A stretch of DNA of 64,000 bases from Lepas anatifera (Eukaryota; Arthropoda; Thecostraca; Lepadidae): the NCBI GenBank assembly GCA_034440635.1, contig JAOTON010000330.1:292001-356000 (forward strand), given 5' to 3'. Shown one piece after another: positions 1 to 10,933 of the stretch. The notes under the pieces are model-generated. The model saw only the letters and a program-made list of their open reading frames with translations. It was not told where the DNA came from and ran no database searches. The first letter of the stretch is position 1, and each line of letters opens with the position of its first letter. The position numbers were made by a program, and so were the translations under genes.

Positions 1-1
1 C

Positions 2-565
2 TTACTTATGAGGTCTTTGCAGACCGGCAAAAACGGGCGAGCGTTCAATGAACGGAGCAAAAAATCTGTGATAAGCACATACTGTGCCAATGTTCGATCA
101 ATTTTGGAATTTTGTAGGGTGGTGTTGGGTGGAGCAGCTGACGTACACATGAAACGGATTGAACGTGTCCAGCATAAATTTTTGATGTGGTTGTTTGCTC
201 GATGTCGAGTGGTAGGGCCCTCACTCCAGTATGAGGAATTGATGGATATTTGTGGAATGAGCTCTTTAGCGGCCCGACGAGAGCAGATTGATTTGATGTT
301 TATAAGAGATGTCCATCGCCACAAAGTAGACTCTCCATTCTTGCTTTCTAAGCTCCCACTGGCTGTGCCCACCCGGCAGCTCCGCACCAGAGCTACATTT
401 CATGTCATGTACGCCCGGATAAATACCGTCCGAAACGGTTCATTTTGTCGAATACCGAAGGCGTGCAACGCCTTTTTAAATGCAAACCGCAATGTAGATG
501 TGTGGTACCATAGTGTCACCGAATTCAAGAAACGCGTTGTTTTATACCTATGTGACAGGAGATAA
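2..565 (+). pseudogene. LINE ORF2 C-terminal fragment (5' end outside window)
   Basis: The reading frame is open from base 2, so the ATG at base 8 is probably internal and the element continues off the left edge. The 185 visible residues look like the region downstream of the reverse transcriptase in jockey/CR1-type non-LTR elements: a stretch containing VERVQHKFLMWLF-like residues followed by ARREQIDLMFIRDVHRHKVD and a closing SVTEFKKRVVLYLCD. No RT catalytic motif is in view. It ends at a TAA and is followed by a short 3' UTR with a hairpin (623-656) and a microsatellite tail (666-752). The 3' UTR matches the LINE ending at 27420, so the two belong to one group. The fragment has no internal stop. 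Confidence 0.75.
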
Positions 566-622
566 TGACGATTGACTGTGCCTGTTTCTGTATCGATATT
601 TATTGTTTTAAACCTTTTTACT

Positions 623-656
623 TCACCTGTCAGTGGGTGCCCATGCCTGTTGGTGA
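623..656 (+). other. LINE 3'-UTR hairpin
   Basis: TCACC pairs with GGTGA, and CAG with CTG inside it, closing a small loop immediately before the microsatellite tail. The same arrangement occurs at 27360-27390 in the other LINE with a different loop. It could be the 3' recognition element for the element's own reverse transcriptase. That role is inferred from position and conservation. Confidence 0.55.
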
Positions 657-665
657 TTCTGGAAA

Positions 666-752
666 TACATACATACATACATACATACATACATACATAC
701 ACACATACATACATACATACATACATACATACATACATACATACATACATAC
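666..752 (+). repeat. (CATA)n microsatellite, LINE 3' tail
   Basis: About 21 tandem CATA units with one CACA variant directly follow the LINE 3' hairpin. Non-LTR elements often end in short tandem repeats rather than poly(A). The related LINE at 27391-27420 ends in AATA-type units instead. Confidence 0.9.
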
Positions 753-1059
753 AAGGCCCACTCCTGTGTATTTATAAACATTTAGCAGTTATTTGTTTGG
801 TTTTCAGTGTCACCTTCCTGGCACCAGTCTCACAAATTCAGCATCAGCATGGCTCAGCGAACTTAAACCTTCGATCTGCTTAGTCCACCGCCTTTGTACA
901 GTTTCTAGAATTAACATTGACTGAGGAAGGGCAGTGAATGCATGGAACATGCAGCTATTTTAACTTGTGAGAGTTATATAGATAGACTGACTGAAGAGTT
1001 TGTAATTATATATTTATTTTTCTAGATTACATCATTCCACTTCCCTGTGTTTCAGAACC
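753..1059. other. Non-coding stretch before the THAP gene
   Basis: I see no gene here. It is AT-rich and ends a few tens of bases before the ATG at 1060, so its last part probably holds the 5' UTR or promoter of the THAP/P-type gene. No P-element-like terminal repeat was recognised. Confidence 0.4.
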
Positions 1060-1228
1060 ATGCCATATTGTGCAGTGCCAGGCTGCCTCAATGGGTCAGG
1101 AAGGCAGATGTCTGGTGTAAAGTGGTTCAAGTTCCCTGAAGAGAAAGGAGCAGCAGACGTTTGGTGGCAAAGGATAAAAAGGGATGGCAAGCTGTGCGAA
1201 ATCAAGGACGCCCGTGTGTGCTCTGAAC
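1060..1228 (+). CDS. THAP gene exon 1, first half
   Basis: It starts MPYCAVPGCLNGSG and carries the first half of a THAP zinc finger: Cys4 and Cys9 (C-x4-C), the VKWFKFPEEK strand, a conserved Trp (VWWQRIKR) and then ARVCSE, the third Cys of the C2CH set. The zinc-binding His is not reached because a hAT element enters at 1229. The ATG at 1060 is chosen because THAP domains sit at the extreme N-terminus and begin M-P-x-x-C. Confidence 0.85.
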
Positions 1229-3005
1229 TAGAGGTGGGATATTTTGGTCCCGCGGTCCCGGCGGGACTAAAGCCGGGACCAAAGGCTAGACGCCGGGACT
1301 GTGCCGGGACCAGAGCCAGTCTGGATAAAGAAAAATTCATGATAATGGTTTCCCCACTTTATCTAAAACAAAGATAAGAGATAAAATATAACTGTGACTT
1401 TCCAGCACATCATTGCCTCCTTGATGCAATATTCTAACTTCATAAGATGAGAAAAGTATCAATTCAACTAGATGAAAGAGAAAAATAATATTGCACACAC
1501 ACAGCACAGAACACAGCTCTCACTAAGTTTCATTCTTTGGAAACAACATTTTCAGAAGTAATTCCCATTCCTTCACTTAATTATAAAGCAACTCAGTGAC
1601 ATAACCAAAATACAACCAAAAAATGGTGGGTACTGGCGTCAAAATCACTTTGAATTGAAGAAAAAGACGTTTTTTGCATATAGATACTGGAAGGCATAAA
1701 AACAAAAGCTTGATTGAAAAGAGAATTCTGGAATTGGCGATTGGAAATGGCCGTCCCTACCAACCCCACTGTTTCAATTGCCTTCTCTCTCTAAAAAAAT
1801 ACTCAACAGTATTTCAAATTACCTACGTCTGTGCGTTATGTCGTGAATAAAACGTAAATGGCTTCAATTTCTTCAACAACATTCAACTACCGCACCACGC
1901 TGCTTCGTTGTCGTAGGCAACAACAATAAGAATAATAAAGATGAAAAACAAGTGTGCGCCACTACTGTCTTTGAAGAAAAATTCAACCGAGCAGAAGCAC
2001 AAGCTTTAGTAGCCTCAAGGCTAAAAAGTATTAAAAACAATGTGATAATTCAGTATTTTTTTCTTTATTCTCTTACTAAACGTGATGATGTACTATTTGT
2101 CTTTTGTGCGCAGTCTGCGGCTGCTGTAAAATTTTTTGTCTATTACAAGCAAATATTGTTATTGGTATGATAATTTGAAAATTTGACTTGTTTAAAATAA
2201 TTGAAAGCCGTTTTAACACGAATCAAAGAAGATATTTTTGCTACTAGCTTTGCTTTCCAACAGACCTATGCTTGGCCTCCATATTTGGAAATCCATACAT
2301 GGACATTAGTTGTTTGTATGTGTGTGTGTTAGTTGGTTGTTGGGAAGGAAGGAAAGAAGGAAGGAAGGGGGTGCTTACCTAATTGTTTTTGGAGAACTAC
2401 CTAGGTATGTAAAACATTAGTTGTCATTTCCTTCATCCAGTGTATCAACTCGCATAATTCTTCATAAACAGCCAAAAACAGTCCTGTAGCCACATGGCAA
2501 CTGCAAAAGTGATATATCAAATTGCTCCTGTGCTTTGGTGATTTGATCTTAAGGCTCTTGAAGGTATTTGTGTCTTGACCTTCCCTGATAAAACTTAGGC
2601 AAGCTTATTGATTGAATGTTTATGGATGGACTGAAGGGAGGTGTGATACAGCTTGAATTTGGATTGATGTATAATTTCTTAGCTACCTTTTAAGGGTTTA
2701 ACATGCAAACGTTTCCTCAGAGAGCATTGTCAGATAATTGTGGCCATTTTTCATGATAGTAGGTAAGGATTTCCTGAAGCTATAGTTCATACTTTATGTT
2801 GATTTGTTTATGTAATGATGATATAAATTTGCTTAATATGTTTGGCTCTGAATTAGTATGTTTAAAAGCCAATAAGTGGGAAAAAGGCTGCCGGGACCAG
2901 GCCGGGACCACATCTTTCTCGCCGGGACTAGGCCGGGACCAAGAAATGTTGGCCGGGACCGGGACCGGGACCGGGACCAGCTTTTTCCAAAAAGTCCCAC
3001 CTCTA
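1229..3005. mobile_element. Non-autonomous hAT element in the THAP exon
   Basis: It is flanked by a perfect 8-bp duplication, CTCTGAAC (1221-1228 and 3006-3013), the hAT signature. The inverted ends read TAGAGGTGGGATATTTTGG on the left and, on the complement of the right, TAGAGGTGGGACTTTTTGG. Both subterminal regions carry clustered GCCGGGACC motifs (about 1248-1315 and 2890-2985), pointing inward on opposite strands, as expected for transposase-binding repeats. The 1.78-kb interior has a short GGAAG-rich run (2340-2370) and no recognisable transposase, so it depends on another element for movement. Confidence 0.9.
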
Positions 3006-3013
3006 CTCTGAAC

Positions 3014-3155
3014 ACTTCAAAAAGAAGATATCCTGGATGACCTTCAATTCCGACTGCTCAACCCTGGTCAAGGGTCAAGGGTTTCCTTTATCCAAGTGGA
3101 AGCTTTCTCCATCAGCATGTCCTTCTGAGAAAATCCCCTCCAGTCATCCTTCCAG
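3014..3155 (+). CDS. THAP gene exon 1, second half
   Basis: Directly after the right target duplication the frame resumes with H-F-K-K, supplying the His of the C-x2-H pair that closes the THAP zinc site. The frame stays open to a GT donor at 3156 (CCAG then GTACCC) and contains FPLSKWKLSPSACPSEK. The +1 frame just after HFKK reads EDILDDLQFRLLNP, which looks more like ordinary THAP sequence. A pair of compensating indels may therefore have altered about 20 residues here. Confidence 0.7.
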
Positions 3156-4008
3156 GTACCCTATCCTTCCTCTGGACATCATACACCCTGTTAGTTAGCC
3201 CAGTGCTTCAGCTTCAAAGCATCACTAGAACTCATCAATAATAAGTGATCGTTTTTACTCTGGCTATAATTTAACATCGAAACTTTTCTTTACCTTCCTT
3301 GCAGATTTGCAAAACCAATCATCTGGTTATGAATTTGATTTGTATGTTGTTGATATGTTGCATTTTATCATCATCTGATGTCTGTCTTAGCATTCTGTGC
3401 GTTGAGCGTATTGTCTTAGCATTCTGTGCGTTGAGCGTAATATTTTGTTTCTCGCGCGACTCCAGAAACATTTTCCTTGGGGGAAACTTTCTTTTCTTGG
3501 GGCAGGGTCTGGTGGCTATTAGCAAAAAGTATATTTTCTGACAAGACATTTCTCCAAAATTCCATCTCCAGATGTTTCTCTGTGTCACAGTGTCCCTGAA
3601 CATGCTATCAGTGGCGCTTTTAAATGTTTGGGCGTCTGTGATTCACCCCACTACACTGCTACCATTTACAGAGTATGCAAGTAATGGAGTAGCAGAAAGT
3701 AGCATAATGCCTGGCTCTGCAAATTTATATTTTTCTATCTGTGATGTACCGACAATGAATACTTACAGTTGTAAAATGTTGCTTATGTTATTGCTCTCAA
3801 TAAGGACTGTGCCCACCAGACTTTTACTTGGTTTTTTTCTCAGATGTAAGTTTTGGTAATATCACAACTCCATGGAGTTCTGCAGTCTGTTTACAAAATT
3901 GAGCATATTTTCAATGATATAGCTCTCATCTGATAAAAGATGGCTTTATGACCAAAGTGTTTACTGCCATCAGTTGAATAATTCATTAAGATCTTAACTT
4001 ATTTGCAG

Positions 4009-4098
4009 GGACCCACCAGCTCGTGCTGGGAGTGATCGGCGCCTCTCGAAGAAAGCGAGACAGGAGACTGTTGTCGCTGCTGTGGCACCTGGAGACAG
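4009..4098 (+). CDS. THAP gene exon 2, basic linker
   Basis: It is bounded by an acceptor (TTATTTGCAG) and a donor (GACAG then GTATCA). It reads DPPARAGSDRRLSKKARQE and on, a basic, low-complexity linker of the kind that follows THAP domains. It enters with two bases missing from a split Arg codon and leaves in phase 2, matching both neighbours. Confidence 0.7.
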
Positions 4099-4585
4099 GT
4101 ATCACTTCAATGTACAAACTGAAATGGTACTGTTATACACTGTTCTTTACTTGTATGGCCTGTAGATCAATTATAAGATCACTTCACTTGTTGCCCTCTA
4201 AGTTACCTCCATATCCTTGTGGCTTCATGTCTTTCATTCTATTTTGGGCGTTGCTGATAGTATGCCAGTCAGCATTCAGGCCGAAATGAGGACGGCCGCT
4301 GGGGGCCGTGCTACTCGAGCGGGGCCGTGCTACTCGAGCTATAGAAGTGTTCATTGGTAACTTCTGATGAATAGGTCAACAATCTAGTCAGGAGTACTGA
4401 AGTAGTTTGAAACGTATAAACATTTGTATATTCCTGGAGGAGAAATAGCCACTAAAGGGTACAGTTAATGTGGAATTTGCCACCGCATATTTTCATGCGG
4501 TTTTGCGCCAGGAAATCCTTATCTTACTGCTAGCATATGTATAAATCGTCGTCCCTTTACTTAACAGGCATTAGCTTTTTCTCAG

Positions 4586-4766
4586 TTGTGTGCGCTGCGC
4601 TGGACTTCAAGCCCAGGACTTCGCTGAGCTGAACCGGGAGATGGCACAGCTGAAGGACGAGGCAGCGGAGTTGCGTAAGCAGCTGGCTGAGAGGGATACG
4701 GCAACTGTGCTGGCATCTGCTGCACGATTGCTTCCGGCCGTTCAAGCCGGCATCACCGCAAATCAG
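4586..4766 (+). CDS. THAP gene exon 3, coiled coil
   Basis: The acceptor is TTTTTCTCAG and the donor CAG then GTGGGT. The segment FAELNREMAQLKDEAAEL continues into a heptad-like Leu/Ala pattern of about 40 residues. P-element transposases and THAP9 have a leucine-zipper dimerisation segment at this position. The phase matches exons 2 and 4. Confidence 0.75.
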
Positions 4767-5272
4767 GTGGGTTTGTCTAAAAATGGAGCGGAAAACAGCA
4801 GGCACTTCACCATTTGGTTTTCCATGAAAAAAACTTGGGAGACACCGTAATGGAGACTTTAACGCCCGAACATGAACCTTCTCACCGGGTAACATGCTAG
4901 AACCCGGTCCCGTTTTTCGTTCGTTTTGTACTTATTTACTATTTTTGCTTGTCATTCGACGCTCGTATCCTGTTTTGAAGGGATTTAAATGAAGTTCCAA
5001 AGTAAACACTCAAAATAATTGCTTTATACAGAGCGGCATTGAGCAAAAAATCCCGAAACCTATATGAGTACTCGGCCCTTTCGTCGGTAGAAGTTACATG
5101 GAAGCAAACTTCTTCCAAACGGTTCACTTGATACTCGATATGTCCACGGTGTGAAAACACATGACCATAGCCCAGTAGGGACATGTACAAATCTACCCGT
5201 CCCCACCGTCAACTATCGTGAGGTAGGTGCTGATAATTAATGCATGAATCGAACTCATCACGTTTGTTGCAG

Positions 5273-5474
5273 GCGCACGTCCTGCTTGTCGGAAAGCGTC
5301 CACGGCTCTGGGGTCTGGAGTCTGTGTACAAGGCCCGGGAAGTCCGCGTAAACACCTCGAGAAAAGTCTACACCTGCCTACCTGACAACTGTGTGCCTCT
5401 TCCCGGCCTAACAACACTTCAGAGATGGATCGCGGGTTTCGCCATGCAGCCAAACTCCGTGAAAGCCTCACAAA
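5273..5474 (+). CDS. THAP gene exon 4, helix-turn-helix-like region
   Basis: It is preceded by GTTTGTTGCAG and ends at AAA then GTAACT. It contains TSRKVYTCL followed by VPLPGLTTLQRWIAG, the 'S-x-K-x-Y-x-L ... PLP-x-x-x-T-L-x-x-W' pattern typical of the region just ahead of the catalytic domain in P-type transposases. The exon leaves in phase 1. Confidence 0.75.
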
Positions 5475-5684
5475 GTAACTGATGTCTTCAAACTGCAAAG
5501 GACCACTTGTCTTGTATGCTGCGTTAGCCATCCCCATTTCAAATATTGTTATTACAAACATCGAGTATATGACGTCTTCATCTCCAGTGAATATTGCAAG
5601 CAGATTTAAGGAAAAGCCATTTGTGATGACCGCAACTTAGTTTCCCTTTTTCTTGCAGCTTATATTGGAAAAGTTTCATTTCAG

Positions 5685-5797
5685 GGCTTCTGGAGAAACT
5701 TCTCCGCGATCTTTCGCCACAAGATCGGATCTGCAACATCATGATCGATGAAATGAACGTGATGGGAGTGGCGTGCTACTATCAGCAACAAGACCAG
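5685..5797 (+). CDS. THAP gene exon 5, first catalytic Asp
   Basis: The acceptor is TTTCATTTCAG and the donor CAG then GTTTAC. It reads LLEKLLRDLSPQDRICNIMI, then DEMNV. The I-D-E-M motif marks the first RNase H-like strand and its catalytic aspartate in the P superfamily. An alternative acceptor lies at 5657-5658, but only 5685 keeps phase with exon 4. Confidence 0.75.
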
Positions 5798-6059
5798 GTT
5801 TACTTCGCTACTTGTATCTGTTTTATAACCACTCCATACCTACGGCGGCGTTGCTTGCATTCTTTTCAATTTAAATAAAAATCGCAATGCTCAGGCAATG
5901 CTTTAAATCTTGTCGTGACATCGTTTGTCCGCATAATCACGCGTGCTTAACGTTTTGGACACAGTATTTGGAGCTTACGTTGCAATGGCATACCAATTTC
6001 CCAACCAAAGCATCACGCCGGTATGATAGTAATTTGGTTCCGACATTTTTTTCTTTCAG

Positions 6060-6319
6060 ATACTGGGCCCACACCAGCACCTTCAACTGTTTCTGGCCTG
6101 CGGCTTATTCATGCCGTGGAAGATGCCCGTGGTGTACGCCTTTGACCAACCTGCAACGAGGGAGATGCTGGAACGCGCCGTGGTTACCATCGAAGCAGCG
6201 GGTGGCCAGGTCGTCTCCCTGGTCAGCGACATGGGCGGAACCAACATGGCGCTCTGGAGGCAACTTAGCATCTCCCATGACGGGGACGCCTCCTTCCCTA
6301 ATCCTGCTGATCCCTCACG
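6060..6319 (+). CDS. THAP gene exon 6, second catalytic Asp
   Basis: The acceptor is TTTCTTTCAG and the donor CACG then GTAACC. It contains a GLFMPWKMPVVYAFD segment and VVSLVSDMGGTNMALWRQL. The 'V-x-D-M/C-G-x-x-N-x-x-L-W' motif carries the second catalytic aspartate of P-type transposases. The exon ends PNPADPSR in phase 2, and exon 7 completes the Arg codon. Confidence 0.85.
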
Positions 6320-7032
6320 GTAACCTGTGATGACTAAATTGACTGTATGGTACAAATTTCCACTTAATCGACAGTTATCAGCTGTTGGAAATGTTGAGCT
6401 TATTGTACATTTTTTTAGAGAAATCATGGACATTATCATTATTTTCTGCTAAAAAATACCCCTAATTACACTAAATTCCGGGATTCGAACAAGCCGCCAC
6501 ATTCCCTTTAACCAATCCTAGTTTGTGTAACGATTGGCCCAACCTCCTGACATTCTTCTTCGAGTAACTGTTTTTGTTCTTTGTTTAACATGTTTCTCAG
6601 GATCCTGACATGCAAAGATCTTCAACCTTCCTTGCTTGCGTGAGCCTGCATCTGAGAGAGTCATGTGGCGATATAATGCTGTCCACGCTTGATCAGACCA
6701 GGATTCACCAGCGAGAAAAAACAACCATTAGTTAGTCAAGCAAGCGCTGGTTTCATTCCTTCCTACAGGTGTCGTGAAAATATCAGAATGCTAGCAAGAC
6801 CGAAAAGTGCCTACCGTGATATGATTGCAAAGGACTTTACAGGTGTTTCCTCTCCGATGATTGCAAGATGGTCTAGTCTAAAGTATGGAGGACAAGTATA
6901 AATTATGAAATGTTGAAAGAAAGCCGCGTCACTTCCTCATTGAATATTTAGTTTCATACTCACATGGAGATAAAGTAAATCATGACGTCGACGCCCGTTG
7001 GCGTAGCATTGAACATAGCATGGTAGAGAAAC

Positions 7033-7098
<66 letters not shown>

Positions 7099-7418
7099 CA
7101 CGAGTTTTGCAAAGATAGATTAGAAGTTTTGTGGTATTCGCATGTACTGGCCATTTTCTATAGCTCCAAATAATGTTTAATTCATGTTTCTAGCCTGTGC
7201 TGTGAACTGTGTTTATTGGTGCGTTCCCTGAGAGCAGACTCATGCAGCGTTGTAGAAATATGATGCATCCAAAAATATTCAATAGAGTATTGATTCAAGT
7301 TTAAGGTTCAGCCCAAGACCATACATACCGCTCGACCATTGTATTATTGCCCAGAACGACTGTTTAGATATTTTGTGTAAAGGTCCGTGTCCAATGCAAC
7401 TTCCGTAACATCACTCAG
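6320..7418 (+). other. Intron 6 with (TA)n
   Basis: I see no coding motif in this intron. It holds a (TA)n run at about 7035-7096. It is AT-rich, unlike the GC-rich exons around it. Confidence 0.6.
7035..7096. repeat. (TA)n microsatellite
   Basis: About 31 uninterrupted TA units. Confidence 0.95.
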
Positions 7419-7604
7419 GCGGATATGGGTGCTGGCCGATTCACCACATGCCCTGAAAAATCTGAGGAATCACGTCCTGGACAAGGGCATCCAGACCATG
7501 TCGGGGGAAAGCTGACCAGGCCCCTGTTCCGCGAGCTGTTGGCTGTGGACGGAGGTTCAGAGTTCCGGATCCTGCATAAGCTGCACTCAACTACGCACGT
7601 TGAG
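7419..7604 (+). CDS. THAP gene exon 7 (one frameshift)
   Basis: The acceptor is CATCACTCAG. It reads RIWVLADSPHALKNLRNHVL, the 'F-x-D-x-x-H-x-x-K-x-x-R-N-H-x-L' motif diagnostic of P-type transposases, then must shift frame within TCGGGGGAAAG (about 7500-7508) to continue KLTRPLFRELLAVDGG and HKLHSTTHVE. One G appears to be missing from the run. The donor is split by the next insertion: exon bases GAG end at 7604, and the intron sequence GTAACA is found only after the element, at 14820. Confidence 0.8.
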
Positions 7605-8632
7605 GCAGGGGCGTAGGAACGGTTTGAAAAGTGGGGGGCCAACCTTAGGGGGCCCACCTCAAGGGGGGGCCCCAGTCCACGGGGCCCGTAATTATAAAAA
7701 AACAATTTTAGTTAGCTCGTTTGGTGTCAATAAGGCACGCATGCACGCAAGGATGTCAATATTTGGAAAATCGAGAAATTAAGTTTTGCCCTATAATTTC
7801 GAGTTGTACCCACGCAGTAACACTCGCTCACAAAAAGTGGCAACCTCTGTTTTACCTTTGTGACGTCAGCAATTGCTCTCAAGGTGGAGCAGCCCATTCA
7901 TTCAATGTAAATCGGCTACGGATCATGGGATGTTCGTACGGTTTCAAGATGCATCTGGCGAGGGGTAGACCCAGGATTCATTACCTCACGTCCACAAAAA
8001 GCCAGAATTATTGCCCCTAACACGAAAACTATCCGCTGAGCCCCGTTTTCTCCAATACACAGCGGCAATGCGTTGCTAAGCATTTCTAGGCGATTGCTAA
8101 GTCATCGCCGCGGTGAATGCCAGACTTGCGGTTGCCATTTTTTGTCTATGCTAAAAAGCTGGAGTGCAACCCCCTGGTTGTACCTATTATGATCTAATAA
8201 ATCATAGTAAAACGCAAAAAAAATTTGGTTTATACCTAGACCCTTTTCAAATACGAAATACATTTTTAAGGTTTTTTTGGAGGATTTCAATCATTTCTTA
8301 CCACGAGCGCGTTTTTTATATTTACAGATATTTAGGCCCTTTTCATCACATTTACAAAATTAAGATTTAGAAAACTACAGACAATGCTTTGATACTAAGT
8401 AGCCTCACTTCGCTATGCCTAATCAACTTGTATTTGCTTATTTAATGACGAAAATGGGAACATTTATTTAGGTTATTACGGATCCCTTCTTTCCATCATT
8501 AGAGATTAAGGTAAAGGCTGATCACAATAAATACGCCTAGCTATATTTCGATGCCCAAATGCAGAGTTCCAGCATGACTGCAAGTACAATGTAGGTATTT
8601 GATGGCCAGCTTTGTGATGCCAAGGAGGTGTG

Positions 8633-8705
8633 GGCATGGTGTTATAGTGGTTAGCAACTTTGCTTCCACGCGACCAACTCGGGTTTAAGGCACGGCAGAT
8701 TCCTT
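8633..8705 (+). other. tRNA-like (SINE-type) segment
   Basis: TATAGTGGTTAGCA resembles a Pol III A box and GGGTTTAAGGC a decayed B box about 40 bases downstream. The same block is better kept on the minus strand at 22127-22192. It looks like a tRNA-derived SINE head absorbed into the hAT family, not a functional tRNA, because no full cloverleaf can be drawn. Confidence 0.45.
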
Positions 8706-9139
8706 GCGCAAGGGGTAATTTGACTCTCAAGAAACCCCTCCAACAGGGAAAGAGTTGGCGACGCCATATAACTCTGGCATCGAAAGACGTCGCGCCTTTC
8801 GATGGCTCAGGGACGACTGTTGCTCGGCATTTGGTGCGGGGTCAGTGTCCGATTCATATGTGTGTTGGGATTGATATGGGATGGAGTTTGATTGGGCCCA
8901 GTTCTCGGGACTCATTTGGAAACACCTGTGTAGTAGGTGCTTTGGCTTATTTTACGAAGCGCTCCTCCTCCAGGTGCTTGCAGGCAGCGTTCTACCGAAC
9001 TTGAACATTCGCAGACAAGCTATCGGGCCCGTTTGGGTTTCTTGTTCCGTATTACAGTTGCTGATAGTTGTATATTCGTTGCAGGGGCCCACCTCAAAAA
9101 AGGGGCAGTATCCCCTGACCCCCGGTTCCTATGCCTATG

Positions 9140-9720
9140 CCGCCAAGGGCCGCCAAATTATATCGGAGGGCCCCAAGGTCCAAACCATGCCTCGGGAACC
9201 CAGATCAGTCAGCTCAAGGGCCCAGACCAGTGCATTAGCCTCGGGACCAGCTTATCAAGGGATCCTACATAAGCACAAGATCCCTAGAAGCTCATCACAG
9301 GGGAGCTCCAGATTCGCACAGGGTGCCAGATTTGCTTAGGGGTCCGGTTCAGCTCGGAGGTCCCCAAGTCAACTTATGTAGGGTCTCAAAACAGCTCAAG
9401 GGACTTGTTCAAGCTCACGGATCCCAGCTTAGCTCAATGATGCTAGAACAGTTCAGGGGCCCCAGACCAGCTCAGGGCTCTTGTTCAGCACAAGCCAGCT
9501 CAGCTCAGGGGCCAGATCGGCTGATATAGGGTCCCCTCTCATACCAGCTCAGGGGGCTCCATTCAAGCTCACGGCCCCAGCTTAGACCAGGGATCCTAGA
9601 AGAGTTCAGGGCCCCCATACCAGATCAGAGGCCCAGTTATGCACAGCGGTACCCAGATTAGCTCAGGGTTCCAGCTAGGCTTAGGGGGTCCCAGGGTGGC
9701 TGATATAGAATCTCAGAACA
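9140..9720 (+). repeat. Degenerate G/C-rich array, type 2
   Basis: Loose tandem units of about 20 bases around AGCTCAGGGGCCCAGACC. A higher-order pattern is visible: GATATAGGGTC/GATATAGAATC and TTCAAGCTCACGG blocks recur about every 150-180 bases. It continues at 14105-14690 on the other side of the nested insertions, so the array was there first. Confidence 0.7.
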
Positions 9721-10042
9721 CAGTGGCCTACCCAGGATTCGGCCAAGGAGGGGTCCGACTACCGTCGGGGGCCCCAGGCCGGGGTCCCCTTAGTAACCGG
9801 GCCCATCTCCTATATCTTTTGTATTGTATTTTAACATTATAACATTCACACGAAAGAAATTTTGTTCTGCCTTTTTAAGCATTCATTCTTATTTTGTTTA
9901 TAGCTTGGTTTTTTCGATCCGACCAAGTCTTGGTAAACTAAGGTCACCAAATATTAAGGAAGGCCCATACCTTATGTGGTAGCGTGGCTATAATAACAGT
10001 TTTGGGCCATCTTTCGGGAAGTTCAATGTTGATGCGTGCATA

Positions 10043-10933
10043 GGTTAAGGTTAAGGTTAGGTATTATGGGCTGAGGTTAGACAGAGTCTATTTGAATGCC
10101 CACTTCATGGTAAGGACGTGTTAGGACAGGATATGTTTGTCCAGCCTTGCTTTGAATGCATTAGTAGATGGCGCACTTATCACATGTTCAGGTAAGGAGT
10201 TCCACTTGTTTACAACCCTGTTAGAGAAGAACTTGTTTCTTCTGAGATGAGTTGCCCTCTGCTTCTTTATCTTGAGAAAATGGCCTCTGGCACGTGATGG
10301 GTTCAAAACGAAGAAGTCGTCCGGGTTTGTTCTCCATTTCCCTGTTAATATCTTGAAGGTCTCTATCATGTCTCCCCGATTCATCCTGTCCCTGATGGTT
10401 GTCATCTCCAGCTTCTTAAGGCGTTCTTCGTAGGGTAATTGACTTAAACCCTGGACTGTTTTTGTGCCCCTCCGTTGAACCTTTTCAAGTACATTCAAGT
10501 CTTGAATCAAATAGGGACCAACAGCCTGAACACAATATTCAAGGTGTGGCCTTACATACACATTAAACAGTGGTTTGAAGTTTTGCAGTGTCAGCTTGTC
10601 AAATGTTGTTTTAATTAGTCTGAGAGCCCCACTCGCTCGATTTGCAGCTTTTTTGCAATGCTCAGATGGTTTAAGATTTGATGTTATTGTAACTCCTAGA
10701 TCTCTTTCAGAGCTTGTTATTTCCAATTGAATAACTTTGTTGTCGGAGTTTGTCATGAAGTATCGGTGACCTGGATTGTGCTCTCCACAGTGCATAACCT
10801 TGCATTTTTTGGCATTAAATTTTAAAAGCCACTTCTCAGACCACTTGCTGAGTGAGTCTAGGTCTGTTTGGAGGGATCTGGCATCTTCAGATGTTGTTAT
10901 TTGCATGATGTTGTTATTTGCATGATGTTATTT
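10043..10933 (-). mobile_element. 5'-truncated LINE inserted in copy A
   Basis: Copy B at 52100-52230 lacks this segment. Host sequence on the left stops at GCGTGCATA and resumes at GCATGATGTTAAACC near 10934. The 3' end of the LINE is at the left and ends in GGTTAAGG-type short repeats (about 10043-10060). At its 5' end the motif TTATTTGCATGATG occurs three times in tandem (10897-10943), probably made during insertion. Confidence 0.75.
10121..10906 (-). pseudogene. LINE ORF2 C-terminal fragment (CR1/jockey type)
   Basis: 261 codons on the minus strand are open to a stop. They begin near DLDSLSKWSEKWLLKFNAKK, the region just after the RT catalytic YADD, and continue with SSERDLGVTITSNLKPSEHC, the 'thumb' and the ANRASGALRLIKTTF segment. 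They close with NKWNSLPEHVISAPSTNAFK. The polymerase core is missing, so it is inert. The intact frame suggests the insertion is not very old. Confidence 0.8.

Noticed and set aside
8633..8705. Functional tRNA gene
   Set aside because: The B box is decayed and no acceptor or anticodon stem can be folded convincingly.
10043..10062. GGTTAAGGTTAAGGTTAGG as a telomere remnant
   Set aside because: It is only about 20 bases and sits at the 3' end of a LINE, so a slippage tail is the simpler reading.
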